Positions 1 through 11,813 of a DNA stretch of 64,000 bases are shown here, piece after piece (position 1 is the stretch's first letter; each line of letters starts with the position of its first letter). Where the stretch lies: the NCBI RefSeq assembly GCF_905171775.1, contig NC_053492.1:182688778-182752777 (forward strand). The letters run 5' to 3'. This stretch comes from Rana temporaria. Its lineage: Eukaryota; Chordata; Amphibia; Anura; Ranidae. The position numbers and the translations under genes were made by a program. Under the pieces are notes generated by a model. That model worked only from the letters and a program-made list of their open reading frames with translations, was not told the origin of the DNA and did no database searches.

Positions 1-809
1 AGACTCTGACTTGAAGAATTAAAAGTCTGGCTCTACCAAGATGGCTGCCTCCACACCAACATAGTGAAGAACAAGGCATGGTAAGTTAGTAATGGGGCAA
101 AGATCAGTTGGAGAAAGACTATAAGCAAAGCTAGTGACTATATTCAGGCCCATAGGTGTGCGCAGCCTATTGCATTAGGCTGTGCACCTCAAAGCTCAAA
201 CACACATGCCTCTCTCTGCAGCCTTAGCAGCACTGGACGGTGAGTGAATGGGAAGTGTTCTCTGTTGAGCGACTTCCTGTTCATTCACAAACTGAAGCAT
301 ATTAAGCACAGTTTCCTATGCTTCAGTTATGATTGAACACAGAGAGAGTGTTTTCACTGTGTTCATTAAGAAAAGGAAGGGGCCGGTGAAGTACATATTG
401 ATTAGCTCCTTCCCCTTTCCTCCCCCCTGAAACCTCCCCCACAGCAGCCGGGGGAGAGAAGGAGGAAAGAGGAGGAAAGAGGAGAAAAGCCAGCAGCACT
501 GCAGTGGAGGGGTGCAACATGTGGGGAAGCTTGGGCAATGGGGGAATTGGCACTGCCTGGCACACCCCTGTGCATGCCTATGCTCAGGCCCCCTGCCTGT
601 CTTTTGTTGGGTACAGTTTTCATCGTTCAGTTTCTCTTTTAAAGCAAAATCCAGTTTCTTTTTTCTGGCAAAGCGCTGATTTGATTTCAAAGTAATAACT
701 CTTTTTTATCAAAAAAAAATCTTCTTTAAATTGAGGCAAAAACAACAGTGTGCGACTTTATTTTGACATTTCACACAGTTATGTATGTAGGACTTTTAAT
801 ATGACTTAC
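1..809. other. Intron/3' side of the LAMP gene, no exon seen
   Basis: This stretch is non-coding on inspection. About 140-340 resembles an interspersed repeat (GTGCGCAGCC ... GGCTGTGCACC), and 400-490 is purine/pyrimidine-skewed low-complexity sequence. Open frames on the minus strand at 316-690 have no domain pattern. Confidence 0.4.
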
Positions 810-867
810 CGGCAGAATTCCAAGTAAAATTCACAGAAACGTCATCAATGTAGTATATTTTCTTGTC
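810..867 (-). CDS. Exon 4 of mucin-LAMP gene: LAMP domain, later strand
   Basis: A 58-bp exon with acceptor CTACACAACCTGCAG|GAC and donor GCCG|GTAAGT. It begins in phase 0, as required by exon 3, and ends one base into a codon. It encodes DKKIYYIDDVSVNFTWNSA, which continues the LAMP strand pattern (aromatic, then alternating hydrophobics, sequon NFT). The codon left open and the missing second disulphide pair, membrane helix and tyrosine-based lysosomal tail mean that further exons lie left of the window. I looked in 1-809 for an in-phase continuation and saw none. Confidence 0.75.
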
Positions 868-1898
868 CTGCAGGTTGTGTAGAGGAAATAGACATTTGTA
901 AGAAGTAAGTTCTGGCTTTCTTAATATAATTGCCATCAGCTTTATCTAGTAGTAGTTAAGCCAGCCATAAACACTTCGAATCTCAGCCCGTTATGCAGGA
1001 ACCGGACGAGATTCAAAACGTGTATCGGCAGGCTGAATGTACCCAGTTTATCGATCGATCAATCAGCTTGAGTACAACCAGCCTCCTGAATTATCACTGA
1101 TGGCTGCTATAGCAGCTAGCAATAATCACTGTCTACTCCTGGAGGGGATGGCTTCCCCCAACCCCTGCCTGGGGAATATAATGTATTGGCAGGAGGGATT
1201 CCCCTTTTTAGAGCTGTCTGTGCTGACGGGGGGGACCTTGCAAAATTCTTTCCAGTAACCCGCTGTTGCAAGAAAGAAATCTCAAAAAGTCTATGGCTGG
1301 CCTTATTTATTTTATTGCATTCGGTGCATAGAACTGGTTATGTACTGTAATGTTGAAGAGGCTTTGGTAAATTATATAAATGCATGTTTTCAGTTCTAAT
1401 GAGTGGCTGGAAAATACTCCAGCAGTAATATCCACACAGATAGTATAGCCAACTTAATAATATCACCATGGAAAGGCAGATGGTATTGCCCAAGAACAAG
1501 ATGAAAGGTATAAAAGTTGCAGAACCATCCTGTTCTAGTTGCATAATCCCATCCTTGGTATCGAGAAGGCTTTATAGGTGTTAATACTTTGATTTACATG
1601 GCTGATCATGGCATAGTGTGAATTGTTGTCAAAATGCCAAAGTAGCCAAGAAAAATAACTTGGTATATGCAGTGCAGTTCAAACAAAAGAAATGCATCAC
1701 TCAGAACAGTGGAGCCTTAGTGTAAAGCTGGACGTTGCAGTCCAGGTGCCGAAGCTGTGGTGTCCTCCCATCCACTAAAAGACATTATAGTCAATAGAGA
1801 ACGCTTGGGTATGCTTGGGGTGTGAGGTGTCTCTGCGGCTGTGCATTACAGTTTGGTTTCCAGTTTGAGTCCCCCTCCCCTTCTTCCTACATTATGGG

Positions 1899-2286
1899 CA
1901 GTGCCGATCCTGACCTCCTTGGGGCCCTAAGCAAAATGACATGTCACATTAAAGTTGAGAAGCGGGGGGGGGGGGCTGCCGGGGATTAAAGTTGAGAAGT
2001 GGGGGGGGTGTTCTGCTGTCGGAAATGACATCTTACATTAAAGTGAGAAGCGGGGGGAGGGGGTGTCTGCTGTCGGAAATGACATCTTACATTACATTAC
2101 AAGTGAGAAGCGGGGGGTGCTGACTTCTTACCTCTTCTCCCATGCAGCCTGCGAGTTCAGAAGCGGGATGAGGGGCCAAAAATTACTTCTCACCAGGCGG
2201 GGCCTCTAGTATATTGGGGGGCCCTCCGCAGCTTTGCGGGGCCCTAAGCAGCTTGCATAGTGAGCCTATAGGGTGGATCGGCCCTG
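1899..2286. mobile_element. hAT-type MITE with 8-bp TSD and internal G-rich minisatellite
   Basis: Termini are inverted repeats CAGTGCCGATCC and GGATCGGCCCTG. Both flanks carry ATTATGGG (1891-1898 and 2287-2294), an exact 8-bp target duplication typical of hAT. The interior has three to four copies of an imperfect unit (AAAGTGAGAAGCGGGGGG, TGTCGGAAATGACATCTTAC) of varying length, so the element carries its own minisatellite. No coding capacity. Confidence 0.85.
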
Positions 2287-2585
2287 ATTATGGGGCTAGG
2301 GTAGTGGGGGGTTTATTCCCCCTTTATTTGGGGTTAACAGACAACATGTTATGATGTTTGAATTTTGCTTTGCTTCTGTCTAAAATGTAGTTATGAATAT
2401 CTATTTGGCTCCTCAAGAAGTGGACTACGTTCATAAAACCTGTTGAGCTGCACAATGTGGGAATGGATCATCTGCAAGAGATATACTGTTCCGCTAACAT
2501 ATGATTACCTTGTCTTGTTTATTTAACAATTTTTGTATTTTTTGTAATCAAGTGGGCAAGAAATGGCTTTTTATGGAAATATTCA

Positions 2586-2845
2586 GGCTGGGTTCACACT
2601 TAGTGCGGACGTGGCTCACAGCAGGGGTCCGATGCATCCCTGTTCTCCGCTTCAGGGATGAATCAGGCCCAAATTTTTGCCTGAATTGGGTCCTAAAACT
2701 GAGCCAAAGGCGCACAGTGCAATCCATTCCGCTACCACCGCGGAGATGTATGAACGGGCTCCATTGAGAGCAGATCACACTCTCCTGTCATGCGAAGTGG
2801 ATGTCGTGAAAGCCACATCCAATTCGCATTAGTCTGAACTCAGCC
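2586..2845. mobile_element. Short MITE with TIR AGGCTGGGTTCACAC
   Basis: Left end AGGCTGGGTTCACACT and right end AGTCTGAACTCAGCCT are imperfect inverted repeats of about 16 bp. A TTA follows the right end, but the left flank does not match, so the TSD is lost or I have misplaced one end. The terminal sequence resembles other Harbinger-like MITEs in the window. No coding capacity. Confidence 0.6.
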
Positions 2846-3045
2846 TTAAAAATAAAAGATATGTTTTTAATAAGAAAATTGTTGTGTTTCAAAAATCTAA
2901 TTTTTGCAAAATTCATCAACCTGCTGCATGCATGTAATGATTTTAGATGGAGTAATACATCCTCTGCATTTATCAACATTAAGGTGCATTCAGTTTAATT
3001 GCTTTTGGGAAAAATAGAAACCTGTGCAGAAAAGATACTCTAAAC

Positions 3046-3195
3046 CAGGGGTCTCAAACTGACAACCCTTCAGCTGTTGCAAAACGACATGTGCCATCAT
3101 GCATCTTCCTGTGGGAGTCATGCTTCTAACTGTCAGCCTTGCAATGCCTCATGGGACTTGTAGTCAGCTGGAGGTCCACCAGTTTGAGACCCCTG
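3046..3195. mobile_element. 150-bp hAT MITE with perfect TSD
   Basis: Ends are CAGGGGTCTCAAACTG and its inverted copy CAGTTTGAGACCCCTG. Both flanks are CTCTAAAC (3038-3045, 3196-3203). An 8-bp TSD and CAGGGGTC-type termini identify a hAT (Charlie-like) non-autonomous element. Confidence 0.9.
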
Positions 3196-3390
3196 CTCTA
3201 AACACACATACAATGTAAATGCAACTATAAACATAACTTTTCAAAAGCGCCACTGTCACTGTTTGACATTAAACCATGTCATAAAAGTGCCCAGAGCGCA
3301 GAGACTACAGTACATTATTTAATTTTCACTGCTGTCAACATAATTTTTTATCAAACTCTGTTTCTTCCTCAATGATTTCCTATAAATAAA

Positions 3391-4096
3391 GGGGCAGATT
3401 CACAAAAGAGATACAACGCCGTATCTCCTGATACGCCGTCGTATATCTGAGATACGACGGTCGTATCTATGCACCTGATTCATAGAATCAGGTTACGCAT
3501 AGATCTCCCTAAGATCCGACAGGTGTAAGTGACTTACACCGTCGGATCTTAGGCTGCAATTCTAGGCCGGCCGCTAGGTGGCGATTCCATTGCGGTCGGC
3601 GTAGAATATGTAAATGACTAGTTACGCCGATTCACGAACGTACGCTTTGCCCGTCGCTGTAAATTTACGTTGTTTCCGTAGAGATACGCGGCGTAAAACT
3701 AAACCTGCCCTCTAGGTGGTCTAGCCAATGTTAAGTATGGCCGTCGTTCCCGCGTCGAAATTTGAAATTTCACGTCGTTTGCGTAAGTCGTCCATTTACG
3801 TTAACGTCGAAACCAATGACGTCCTTGCGACGTCATTTAGCGCAATGCACGTCGGGGAAATTTTAGGGACGAAGCATGCGCAGTACGTTCGGCGCGGGAA
3901 CGCGCCTAATTTAAATGGTCCCCGCCCCATTTGAATTAGGCGGGCTTGCGCCGGGCGGATTCACGCTACGCCGCAGCAACTTTACAGGCAAGTGCTTTGT
4001 GAATCAAGCACTTGCCCGTAAAACTTGTGGCGGTGTAACGTAAATGTAATACGTTACGCCGCCGCAGAGTAAGGCGATTCTACGTGAATCTGCCCC
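3391..4096. mobile_element. Palindromic CpG-rich MITE (family P), TSD AAA
   Basis: Begins GGGGCAGATTCAC and ends GTGAATCTGCCCC, with long subterminal palindromes rich in TACGCCG and ATACGACG. Direct 3-bp flanks are AAA. The same family recurs at 9036-9800, 13294-14016, 28456-29155 and 36930-37627, with a relic at 18600-19045. No transposase is encoded; the open frame at 3728-3934 is incidental. Confidence 0.85.
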
Positions 4097-4444
4097 AAAG
4101 AATTTATTTAAAAAATCTTTTGATTTAGCATTGCACACAATCTGGTAAACTGTAATTTGCATGTTTATTTTTTTTAACTGGATTTCTGTTCAGTATTCAT
4201 TACTAAAATTATTTCTGTATGACTGGAAGTCAGAGGCATATGACCATCCAAAAAGTGAAGTGGTAACTTAATGTAGGAAATGTTATCGGCAATGTTGAGT
4301 TAATGGTTAACAGTCAGCTGGTAGCATTTCAAAACCAGAGAATTGAGAAATGTTCACCTGAGAATTCTTGCATATTGCTTAAATTTGACGACAAATAAGA
4401 AGTATGAGAGGCTCACAAGTAAGCTTAACAATGTCAAACACTTA

Positions 4445-4935
4445 GGCCCCATACACACGAGAGGATTTATCCGCAGATACGGTCCAGCGGACCGTTTCCA
4501 CGGATAAATCCTCTCAAAGATATCCGCTGATTTCGATGGGATGGAGTGTACACACCATCCCATTGAAATCCGCGCGGAAATCCTCTGCCGATGACGTGTC
4601 GCGCCGTCGCCGCGATTATGACGCGGCGACGGGCGCGACGCTGTCATATAAGGAATTCCACGCATGCGTCAAATCATTACGACGCGTGCGGGGAATCCCT
4701 TTGGACGAATGGATCCGGTAAGTCTGTACAAACGAGCGGATCCATCCGTTGGAATGGATTCCAGCAGATGGATATGTTGTGCAGCACAACAAATATTCGA
4801 TCTGCTGGAATCCATCCCAGAGGAGATTTCTCCGCGGAAACAGATCCGCTGGCGTGTACACACCATAGAATCTATCCGCAGAAACCCATTTGCTGGGATT
4901 TATCTGCGGATGGATTCTATCGTGTGTACGGGGCC
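4445..4935. mobile_element. Harbinger-like MITE (family H), TTA/TAA flanks
   Basis: Ends GGCCCCATACACACGA and TCGTGTGTACGGGGCC are inverted repeats; flanks are TTA and TAA, the TWA target of PIF/Harbinger. The interior contains many copies of the palindromic words ATCCGCGG and TCCGCTGG. Open frames on both strands here are by-products of the palindrome. Confidence 0.75.
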
Positions 4936-5148
4936 TAAGTGACACTGGCCCATTTATGAGATTATCACTACTATTATTACCTTAGGTTTGCCCTACTTTT
5001 TCTGCAACAGTGCTATGAGTAACACATTGTAATATGTTAATTGTAGATAGATAGGTAGAAGTTTAAACATAAGAAATATATGTACCCTAAGCCTCATTTG
5101 CAATGTTATTTTTTTCTTGCAACAATGAAGAGCGGGAAAATCTCTGAT

Positions 5149-5355
5149 TCCCCGTACACACGATCAGAATTTCCGATGGAAAATGTCAGACAGACTTTTT
5201 CCATAGGAAACTACGACCGTGTGTATGCCCACTTGGAGTAATTCCATCAGAAATTCCGATGAATTCCATCGGAGTTTACATAGAAGAACATGTTCCTCCG
5301 ATGGAATTCCGATGTGAATTTGGTCGGACAAATGACCAATCGTGTGTACAGGGCA
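5149..5355. mobile_element. Short Harbinger-like MITE
   Basis: Ends CCCCGTACACACGATCAGAA and TCGTGTGTACAGGGCA are inverted repeats related to the other GTACACACGAT elements here. The interior repeats TTCCGATGGAA. Exact ends and TSD are not resolved. Confidence 0.6.
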
Positions 5356-5663
5356 TTAGTGATAACAGTGGACATTGGAACTTTTAACTTACTCACAGCA
5401 TGTTAGAATGGACAGTACGTTCACATATATAAATAGAATTAAAATAATAAGGAATTGGGTATACTTAGCATACTTGACAAGGGCTACTCCATATTACAGC
5501 CTTTCTCACCCCGTTTAACATGGTGGACAATCACTTTCTGGTCTCAGGGAACCCCTGCTAATATTTAGAATATCTACAGTATAGCTCACAGGATATTAGC
5601 CTGATGGTCAGTGGGAAGAATGCTTCTTACATTTGTGGCCAATAGGATGAATCCCCCCCCTTA

Positions 5664-6131
5664 GGCCTGGTACACACGATAGGATTGATCCGTGGATACG
5701 GTCCGCCGGACCGTATCCGCGGATAAATCCTCTGCGGATTTTAATCCGATGGAGTGTACACACCATCGGATCGAAATCCGCGCCGAATTCCCATCGCGGT
5801 GACGTGTCACGCCGTCGCCGCGATGATGACGCGGCGACGTGCGCGACGCTGTCATATAAGGATATCCACGCATGCGTCGAATCATTACGACGCATGCGAG
5901 GGATGGGTTCGGACGGATCGATCCGGTGAGTCTGTACAGACCACCGGATCGATCCGCTGGTGCCGATTCCAGCGGATAGATTTGTAAGCATGTCTACAAA
6001 TTTTTATCTGCTGGAATTCGGAAATATCCGCGGATAAATATCCGCTGGAACGTACACACCAGGGGATCTATCCGCTGAAACCGATCCGCTGAGATTTTTC
6101 AGCGGATGGATCCTCTCGTGTGTACGGGGCC
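5664..6131. mobile_element. Harbinger-like MITE (family H), TSD TTA
   Basis: Ends GGCCTGGTACACACGA and TCGTGTGTACGGGGCC, directly flanked by TTA on both sides (5661-5663, 6132-6134). Close relative of the element at 4445-4935, sharing an internal CATGCGTCGAATCATTACGA-type segment. No coding capacity. Confidence 0.8.
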
Positions 6132-6134
6132 TTA

Positions 6135-7513
6135 CAGATAAAGATTGTTTTCAAGGGTTCGTTTAACGAGAAGAAGAAAGTGTTCATTGCTCAAGGAACC
6201 CCTGGATGAACCCTGGCTGATAAAAGCTGCTATAGGACAACATTCATTTCAATAATAATAAAAGGAAAATATTCATTTTAACAAAAATCTTCCCAAGTAA
6301 AATGTGCATTTAAAGCAGTTACCCCCAAAAAGGAAATTGTTGTATCTGGCTCCAGTATGCTTCCTCTCTTACAACTGGATTCTTTTTATTTTGATGATTT
6401 TTACTTTTTCTTTTGTGTTGCAGGGGCAGAACTTTCTCCTTTCTTGCCTAGGTGAGAATAATGTTGCTCTCGATGCATACATGCGCAGATGTGTTGAAGG
6501 ACTTCCTTCAGTACATGGCAGAGACCCTTGTCAGAGATATGCATGCACAAGTTTTCATGTGCCCATGAGCGAAGATGGCACAATTAAGGTGACCCAAGAC
6601 CTCTGTTCGGTTTGTGCACTCATCAAAATATACTTCGTTGTGTGCACAGATGTACCTCAAGGCTGTGGCAGGTCCCAAAAGACCAGACAAAGCCCTTTGG
6701 CTTATTAGCACATGTACTGGACCATCAAAAACGGCAGCGCTGATTAGGGGGCGGGGGTGGCAGTAAAGGGACTGAAGTTCCTATTAAATGTGTTTTATGT
6801 ATGTTTTTTACCTGTAAAAGCATCCCTGTACAAGCATCAAAAAGCTATGAGATTTCTGTTGGGCACTGCCTTGGGTGTGCTGTTAGCAGCCCCAGCAGAC
6901 TCAGAGCTATCATTCAAGTAACACACTTTAGTATTCCCTTTTACTCCTCCTCTGGGGGCCATGATTAAGAGGGACGGCTGGGGGGCATTCGTATTTTGCG
7001 ATTTGGCCTGAGGCTATCTAGAGTCCTGCACAAAGGTTATGTAGGGAAGTTGAGGAGCATTGCCAGCACAGAGTTATTAGACAAATCAACTCATAGGGGC
7101 TAGTTGCATTTTCTAGCACGTTTCAGAGCCATTGCATTGCACATTCAGAGTTAAAATTACTGTGCAAATGGAACTCCACCCTTTTGCAATCTCAGTTCCT
7201 CTGTTCTGGAGATTAGAGGATGATATTATGCAGACCCATGTTAGTAGTTGCTGTAAAAAAAAAAACACTTAAAGGAAACCTAATTTCAGATAAACATGGG
7301 GACTGCCACTGCTGAACCCTCCAACTGAAAGTCAACATAACATCCAGGTAAGAGGCTTTTTCAGGACAGCAGTGGCAGCCCTGTGGTTTTCTAATGACAA
7401 GTGCACTTTGTTAATCTTTACTAATTGCATACCTGGAATAAATTGTGATCTTTTTATCCAACCAGAGCTCAGTCTATATACAGAAAGTATTGTTAAATGC
7501 AAACTAAACATAC
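6135..7513. other. Intron sequence, no gene recognised
   Basis: An open frame at 6304-6708 (134 codons, plus strand) has no domain I recognise. A pyrimidine tract ending in TTGCAG at about 6422 looks like a splice acceptor but has no partner. The rest is AT-rich unique or old repeat sequence. Confidence 0.4.
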
Positions 7514-7633
7514 CTTAACAAAAACAAAATGAATAGATCCTTGTGGAAATGTCAGGATAAGAGTTGCTGTGGATTCATTACAAGTGCCGTTTGCTGTAGT
7601 GGTTTCCGGGTTCACATTAAAATACCATTTGAC
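7514..7633 (-). CDS. Exon 3 of mucin-LAMP gene: LAMP domain middle
   Basis: This 120-bp exon (40 codons) is too short for simple ORF calling. Acceptor TTTTTCATAG|GTC; donor GTTAAG|GTATGT; both ends phase 0, matching the phase-0 end of exon 2 and start of exon 4. The product reads VKWYFNVNPETTTANGTC, then NESTATLILTFPQGSIHF, then VFVK. This is the conserved LAMP segment: an F-N-V-N-P strand, the T-x-A-x-G-x-C second cysteine pairing with the Cys in exon 2, then alternating hydrophobic strands. Sequons NGT, NES are present. The exon sits alone in about 16 kb of repeat-filled intron sequence. Confidence 0.88.
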
Positions 7634-8004
7634 CTATGAAAAAGCAGTATGAGAGCTTCCGTTAAGGACGGAAATGTTAGAACATTTGTTCTCATAAAGT
7701 TAATAAAGACGGTAAAGGTTTTCAATGAAGACAAGAATGAGAACGCCATTTACCGACACAATACAAGATGATTAAAGTCCATCTATTGCTTTGAATCATG
7801 CGGAAAACAAACAAGAAGCCTACCAAAACAGGAACCTTCTTCAAAATGTAAAGCAAGTTATATGCATGTAATAGAAGTTACATAGTTCTAGTTCTTTTAT
7901 TAGGATCTCTCCACTTTTGACATAGATGACAGCTTCTCAGCACAGGCATCATCCACTCTGTACACCAGCTCAGAGTTGAACATGGTTGTAATGTGTAAAC
8001 CTCA

Positions 8005-8472
8005 AGCCCTGTACACACGGCCGGGATTCCCGTCAGGAAAAAAACATTGTTTTTCCCGACGAGATTCCTGGCAAGATTTTCTTGCCGGCCGAGTGTAAAC
8101 ATGTACGATTCAAAAGAACCGCAGTTCTTTTGAATGGCACGAACGCGGTGACATCATCGACTATGAAGAGCATGCGCTCGTCACATTCGACGCCGTCGCC
8201 CCCATCTTGCTTCACCCTGCCTATGCTTTGGAAGCTACTGCACATGCGTCAAAGTCATTTCGAGCATGCATGGGTTTCCATGGAGACAGGTAAGTATACA
8301 CACGCTCGGGTTTCTCAGCAGGTTCTCAATTTTTCTCGTCTATATTCTAGGCAGTTTTCTCTACGAGAAACCTCAAAGCCTTGTACACACGCACAGTGTA
8401 CTCGGCAAGAAAGCTCTGCCAGCAGTTTTCTTGCCGTTTCTGGCAGAGAAAACCATGCGTGTGTACGAGGCT
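8005..8472. mobile_element. Harbinger-like MITE, TSD TCA, with an inner copy of its left end
   Basis: Ends AGCCCTGTACACAC and GTGTGTACGAGGCT are flanked by TCA (8002-8004 and 8473-8475). A second left-type end, AGCCTTGTACACACGCAC, begins at about 8372 and also pairs with the right end. The body contains several TTTCTTGCC/GGCAAGAAA inverted words. Confidence 0.65.
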
Positions 8473-8477
8473 TCAGA

Positions 8478-8660
8478 CATGAAATATGAACACATATCCC
8501 TCTATAGTGTGTACTTGTCTCAATTAAGAGCACTTAGTGTAATTTCCGTCTATTGCGTCATTCTTCTGCTATCAGCATGAATTTCTTCTGACAAGTTTTC
8601 CTGAGCTGGAGAGCTGCGTTTACAGGCCAGGAGGGCTGAAAACCATTTACTTTGGTAGCA
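8478..8660. repeat. Dispersed repeat shared with 39630-39790
   Basis: The run from ATGAAATAT through ATATCCCT, TGTACTTGT, AGTGTAATTT, CTGCTATCAGC and TTCTGACA matches 39630-39790 in the same order and orientation at high but imperfect identity. No TIR or TSD resolved; it may be an internal piece of a larger element. Confidence 0.6.
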
Positions 8661-9035
8661 GGACTGAAATACTGAATACCCCTGCGAGGGAATCTTCTGT
8701 GTTTGTTTTAAACTTTATTTTAAATAAAAGTCTGCAAAACCAGCCCTGAAACGGAGAAAAGCGAGTGGTGGTGTCCTTAAAGCGCTACACTTGGAGTGAA
8801 CCAAGTTTACAACTACTTTAATTACCACCAGTTTCCTTATCTGAGAAATCTGAGAAATGGCGGTAACTAATTTGATGCTGACATAGCGAGAGATGCTTAA
8901 AGTGGTGGTAGTAAGACTTGGTTCTTAAAAGAACTACCGACAGAAAACTGCTATTAGGACTTTTTTAAATTCCCCTGATAGGATTACATGAAGATTATTT
9001 ATGCTAACAATCTATGCTTATAAATTACAAACCTT

Positions 9036-9800
9036 GGCCCAGATTCACAAAGCACTTACGCCGACGTATAACAAGTTACGCCGACGTAAGTGCAAATGTG
9101 CGCCGTCGTATCTGTGCGCCAGACCCACAAACAGATATGCGCCTAAAACCAGGCTACACCCCGCCGACGTAGCTTGCTTACGCCGGCGTAGGGTGAGCTC
9201 ACATTTAGGCTGGGTGCATGGTGCCGCTCCCATTGATTAGCCATTCAAACATGCAAATGAGGGAAATACGGCAATTCACGAACCTGCGTGCGCCCGGCGC
9301 AGGCTACGCGAGGTGCGCGTAAGTTGTACATCCAGCGTAAAGTTATTCCTCATAAAGGAGGTGCAACCCAGCAGCAGACATGCAAAGGTCTGCACCAGGG
9401 AACACAAGCCGGTGTATTTTACGTTGGACGTGTGTCTGGCTGGGCGTAGGTTACGTTCACACCGTACGCAGTGATCCGGCGTAGTTTAGGCAGTTGTTCC
9501 GACGTGGTTGTGAGCAGGCGCAGGGGGATGCGTCCACGTCACGGCACATGCACAGTTTGTGATACGTATCTGTCTGGTGCTCGGTCCATCATTTGCATGG
9601 GGTCACGCCTCATTTGCATGGGTCACGCCCACTTCCACATACGCCGGTGTACGCCTTCGAATCCCACACCACGCTGGCGCAGCGTTGGGAGCACTGGCTT
9701 GCTGAATGCATTGCTTGCCTCTCTGCGCTACATTGGCGTAGCGTACATTGGTTACTCTACGGCGGCGTAATGTGCGCCTTGCTCTCTGTGAATCTGGGCC
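9036..9800. mobile_element. Palindromic CpG-rich MITE (family P), TSD CTT
   Basis: Begins GGCCCAGATTCACAAAGC, ends GTGAATCTGGGCC, flanked by CTT on both sides (9033-9035, 9801-9803). Subterminal TACGCCGACGTA and TACGGCGGCGTA words are inverted relative to each other. Open frames inside are chance. Confidence 0.85.
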
Positions 9801-9803
9801 CTT

Positions 9804-10394
9804 GTATCTGTGTGTAGCTCCCTCATAGTTAGGTTTCTGGAAGATTTAGTTATGGCTTCTGCAGTAATCACAAGAGCAGTGATTGTTTGGTTAGGTCTGC
9901 TCCTAGCTTCACAGGCTGACAGTTTGATTACTTCCCCCTGCCTCTAGAAGAAGTTTCTAGAGCTTAGGGCAGGAGAATTCAACTATTCAGTCTGAATATT
10001 CAGCAGGGCCTAGCCAATCCCTGGGGAGTTATGTCCAGATGGAGCTAGATTGCTGTTAAATAGTCTGGAGCCCTGAGGAGTTGGTCTTTTTTCGCTTGTG
10101 GGATTGGATTGGTGAGTTGAGAGGAGAGGGGCTGCTTGCCCCTGGATCCCTATGGACTGAATACTGAACTACTTTGCAAGAGGCTGCACCTATGTGCTGT
10201 CTATGTACCAGGATCCAGTGAGTAAAGCCTCTACTTATGTTCATACTGCTTCATGGTCCCCAACTCTACTAGTAATACCTTTAATTTTAGGAGTATTCTG
10301 CATCACCCTAAATACCCTCCCAAGTTTTTACTAGCAAATAAACTTCCAAAAGACAACCCCTAGACTGATTAATGAGCCAAAGGAAACAAAGGGG
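9804..10394. other. Intron sequence, no gene recognised
   Basis: No exon-like segment seen. The stretch is compositionally even and may be an old interspersed repeat, but I find no termini or TSD. Confidence 0.35.
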
Positions 10395-10760
10395 GCGCTA
10401 GACTAAGTGCAGCGATAAAAACACTTAGATTTATTATAGGCACTATGAATAGGCAACTCACATTTGGTGAATAAAAAGTGGGCATGTGAATAAGTCCACA
10501 GCCAGGCTCAGATGTTCCCAGGGGTGGAGGCAGGTCAGTGTCCCATCGTGAGTGGCGTTAGCTGCGGTAGCTGGAGCTGTGGGAAGCAACCAGCTGGTGG
10601 AAACCAGCGTGGAACGCAGATTACATCAGGTCGGAAATGACGTCAGCGGGAGAGCGTTGTGCTGTGGAAAGTGGGCAGTAACGTTTGTCGAGGTCTCATA
10701 ACGCGATTCGAAACGTGTTACTGCCCACTGTCAACGGCACCATGCTCCCCCAATGTCGTC
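10395..10760. repeat. Possible Penelope/retroelement terminal fragment
   Basis: Contains AACGCGATTCGAAACGTGTTACTGCCCAC-like sequence (AACGCGATTCGAAACGTG then TTACTGCCCAC), a type of inverted GTGGGCAGTAACG ... CGTGTTACTGCCCAC hairpin also seen around Penelope-like terminal repeats at 31.6 and 34.0 kb (GCCGCGAAAC). Assignment is by resemblance only. Confidence 0.3.
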
Positions 10761-11813
10761 TGTTCCGGTGTCTTGTCACAATCTGCTCCCCATCACAGAT
10801 TGCTCCGGAAGTGATCTTGCTACACCCCACACCATTGTACAGTAATGATTGAGTGTGAAGGGGGCAAGCGGACATCTTGTTACACCCATCGGAGTTTTAG
10901 ATTTCACAGTTATTTTCAACACAAAACTGAGTTTATACAGTGCCTTGCGAAAGTAATCGGCGCCCTTGAACTTTGCGACCTTTTGCCACATTTCAGGCTT
11001 CAAACATAAAGATATAAAACTGTAATTTTTTTTGAAGAATCAACAACAAGTGGGACACAATCATGAAGTGGAACGAAATTTATTGGATATTTCAAACTTT
11101 TTTAACAAATAAAAGACTGAAAAATTGGGCGTGCAAAATTATTCAGCCCCCTTAAGATAATACTTTGTAGCGCCACCTTTTGCTGTGATTACAGCTGTAA
11201 GTCGCTTGGGGTATGTCTCTATCAGTTTTCCACAATCGAGAGAATGACATTTTTGCCCATTCCTCCTTGCAAAACCGCTCGAGCACAGTGAGGTTGGATG
11301 GAGAGCGTTTGTGAACAGCAGTTTTCAGTTCTTTCCACAGATTCTCGATTGGATTCAGGTCTGGACTTTGACTTGGCCATTCTAACACCTGGATATGTTT
11401 ATTTGTGAACCATTCCATTGTAGATTTTGCTTTATGTTTTGGATCATTGTCTTGTTGGAAGACAAATCTCCATCCCAGTCTCAGGTCTTTTGCAGACTCC
11501 ATCAGGTTTTCTTCCAGAATGGTCCTGTATTTGGCTCCATCCATCTTCCTATCAATTTTAACCATCTTCCCTGTCCCTGCTGAAGAAAATCAGGCCCAAA
11601 CCATGATGCTGCCACCACCATGTTTGACAGTGGGGATGGTGTGTTCAGGGTGATGAGCTGTGTTGCTTTTACGCCAAACATAACGTTTTGCATTGTTGCC
11701 AAAAAGTTCGATTTTGGTTTCATCTGACCAGAGCACCTTCTTCCACATGTTTGGTGTGTCTCCCAGGTGGCCTGTGGCAAACTTTAAACAACACTTTTTA
11801 TGGATATCTTTAA

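Noticed and set aside
6304..6708. 134-codon frame with an acceptor-like tract at its start
   Set aside because: No domain, no partner donor in phase, and wrong strand for the LAMP gene; kept as unexplained.
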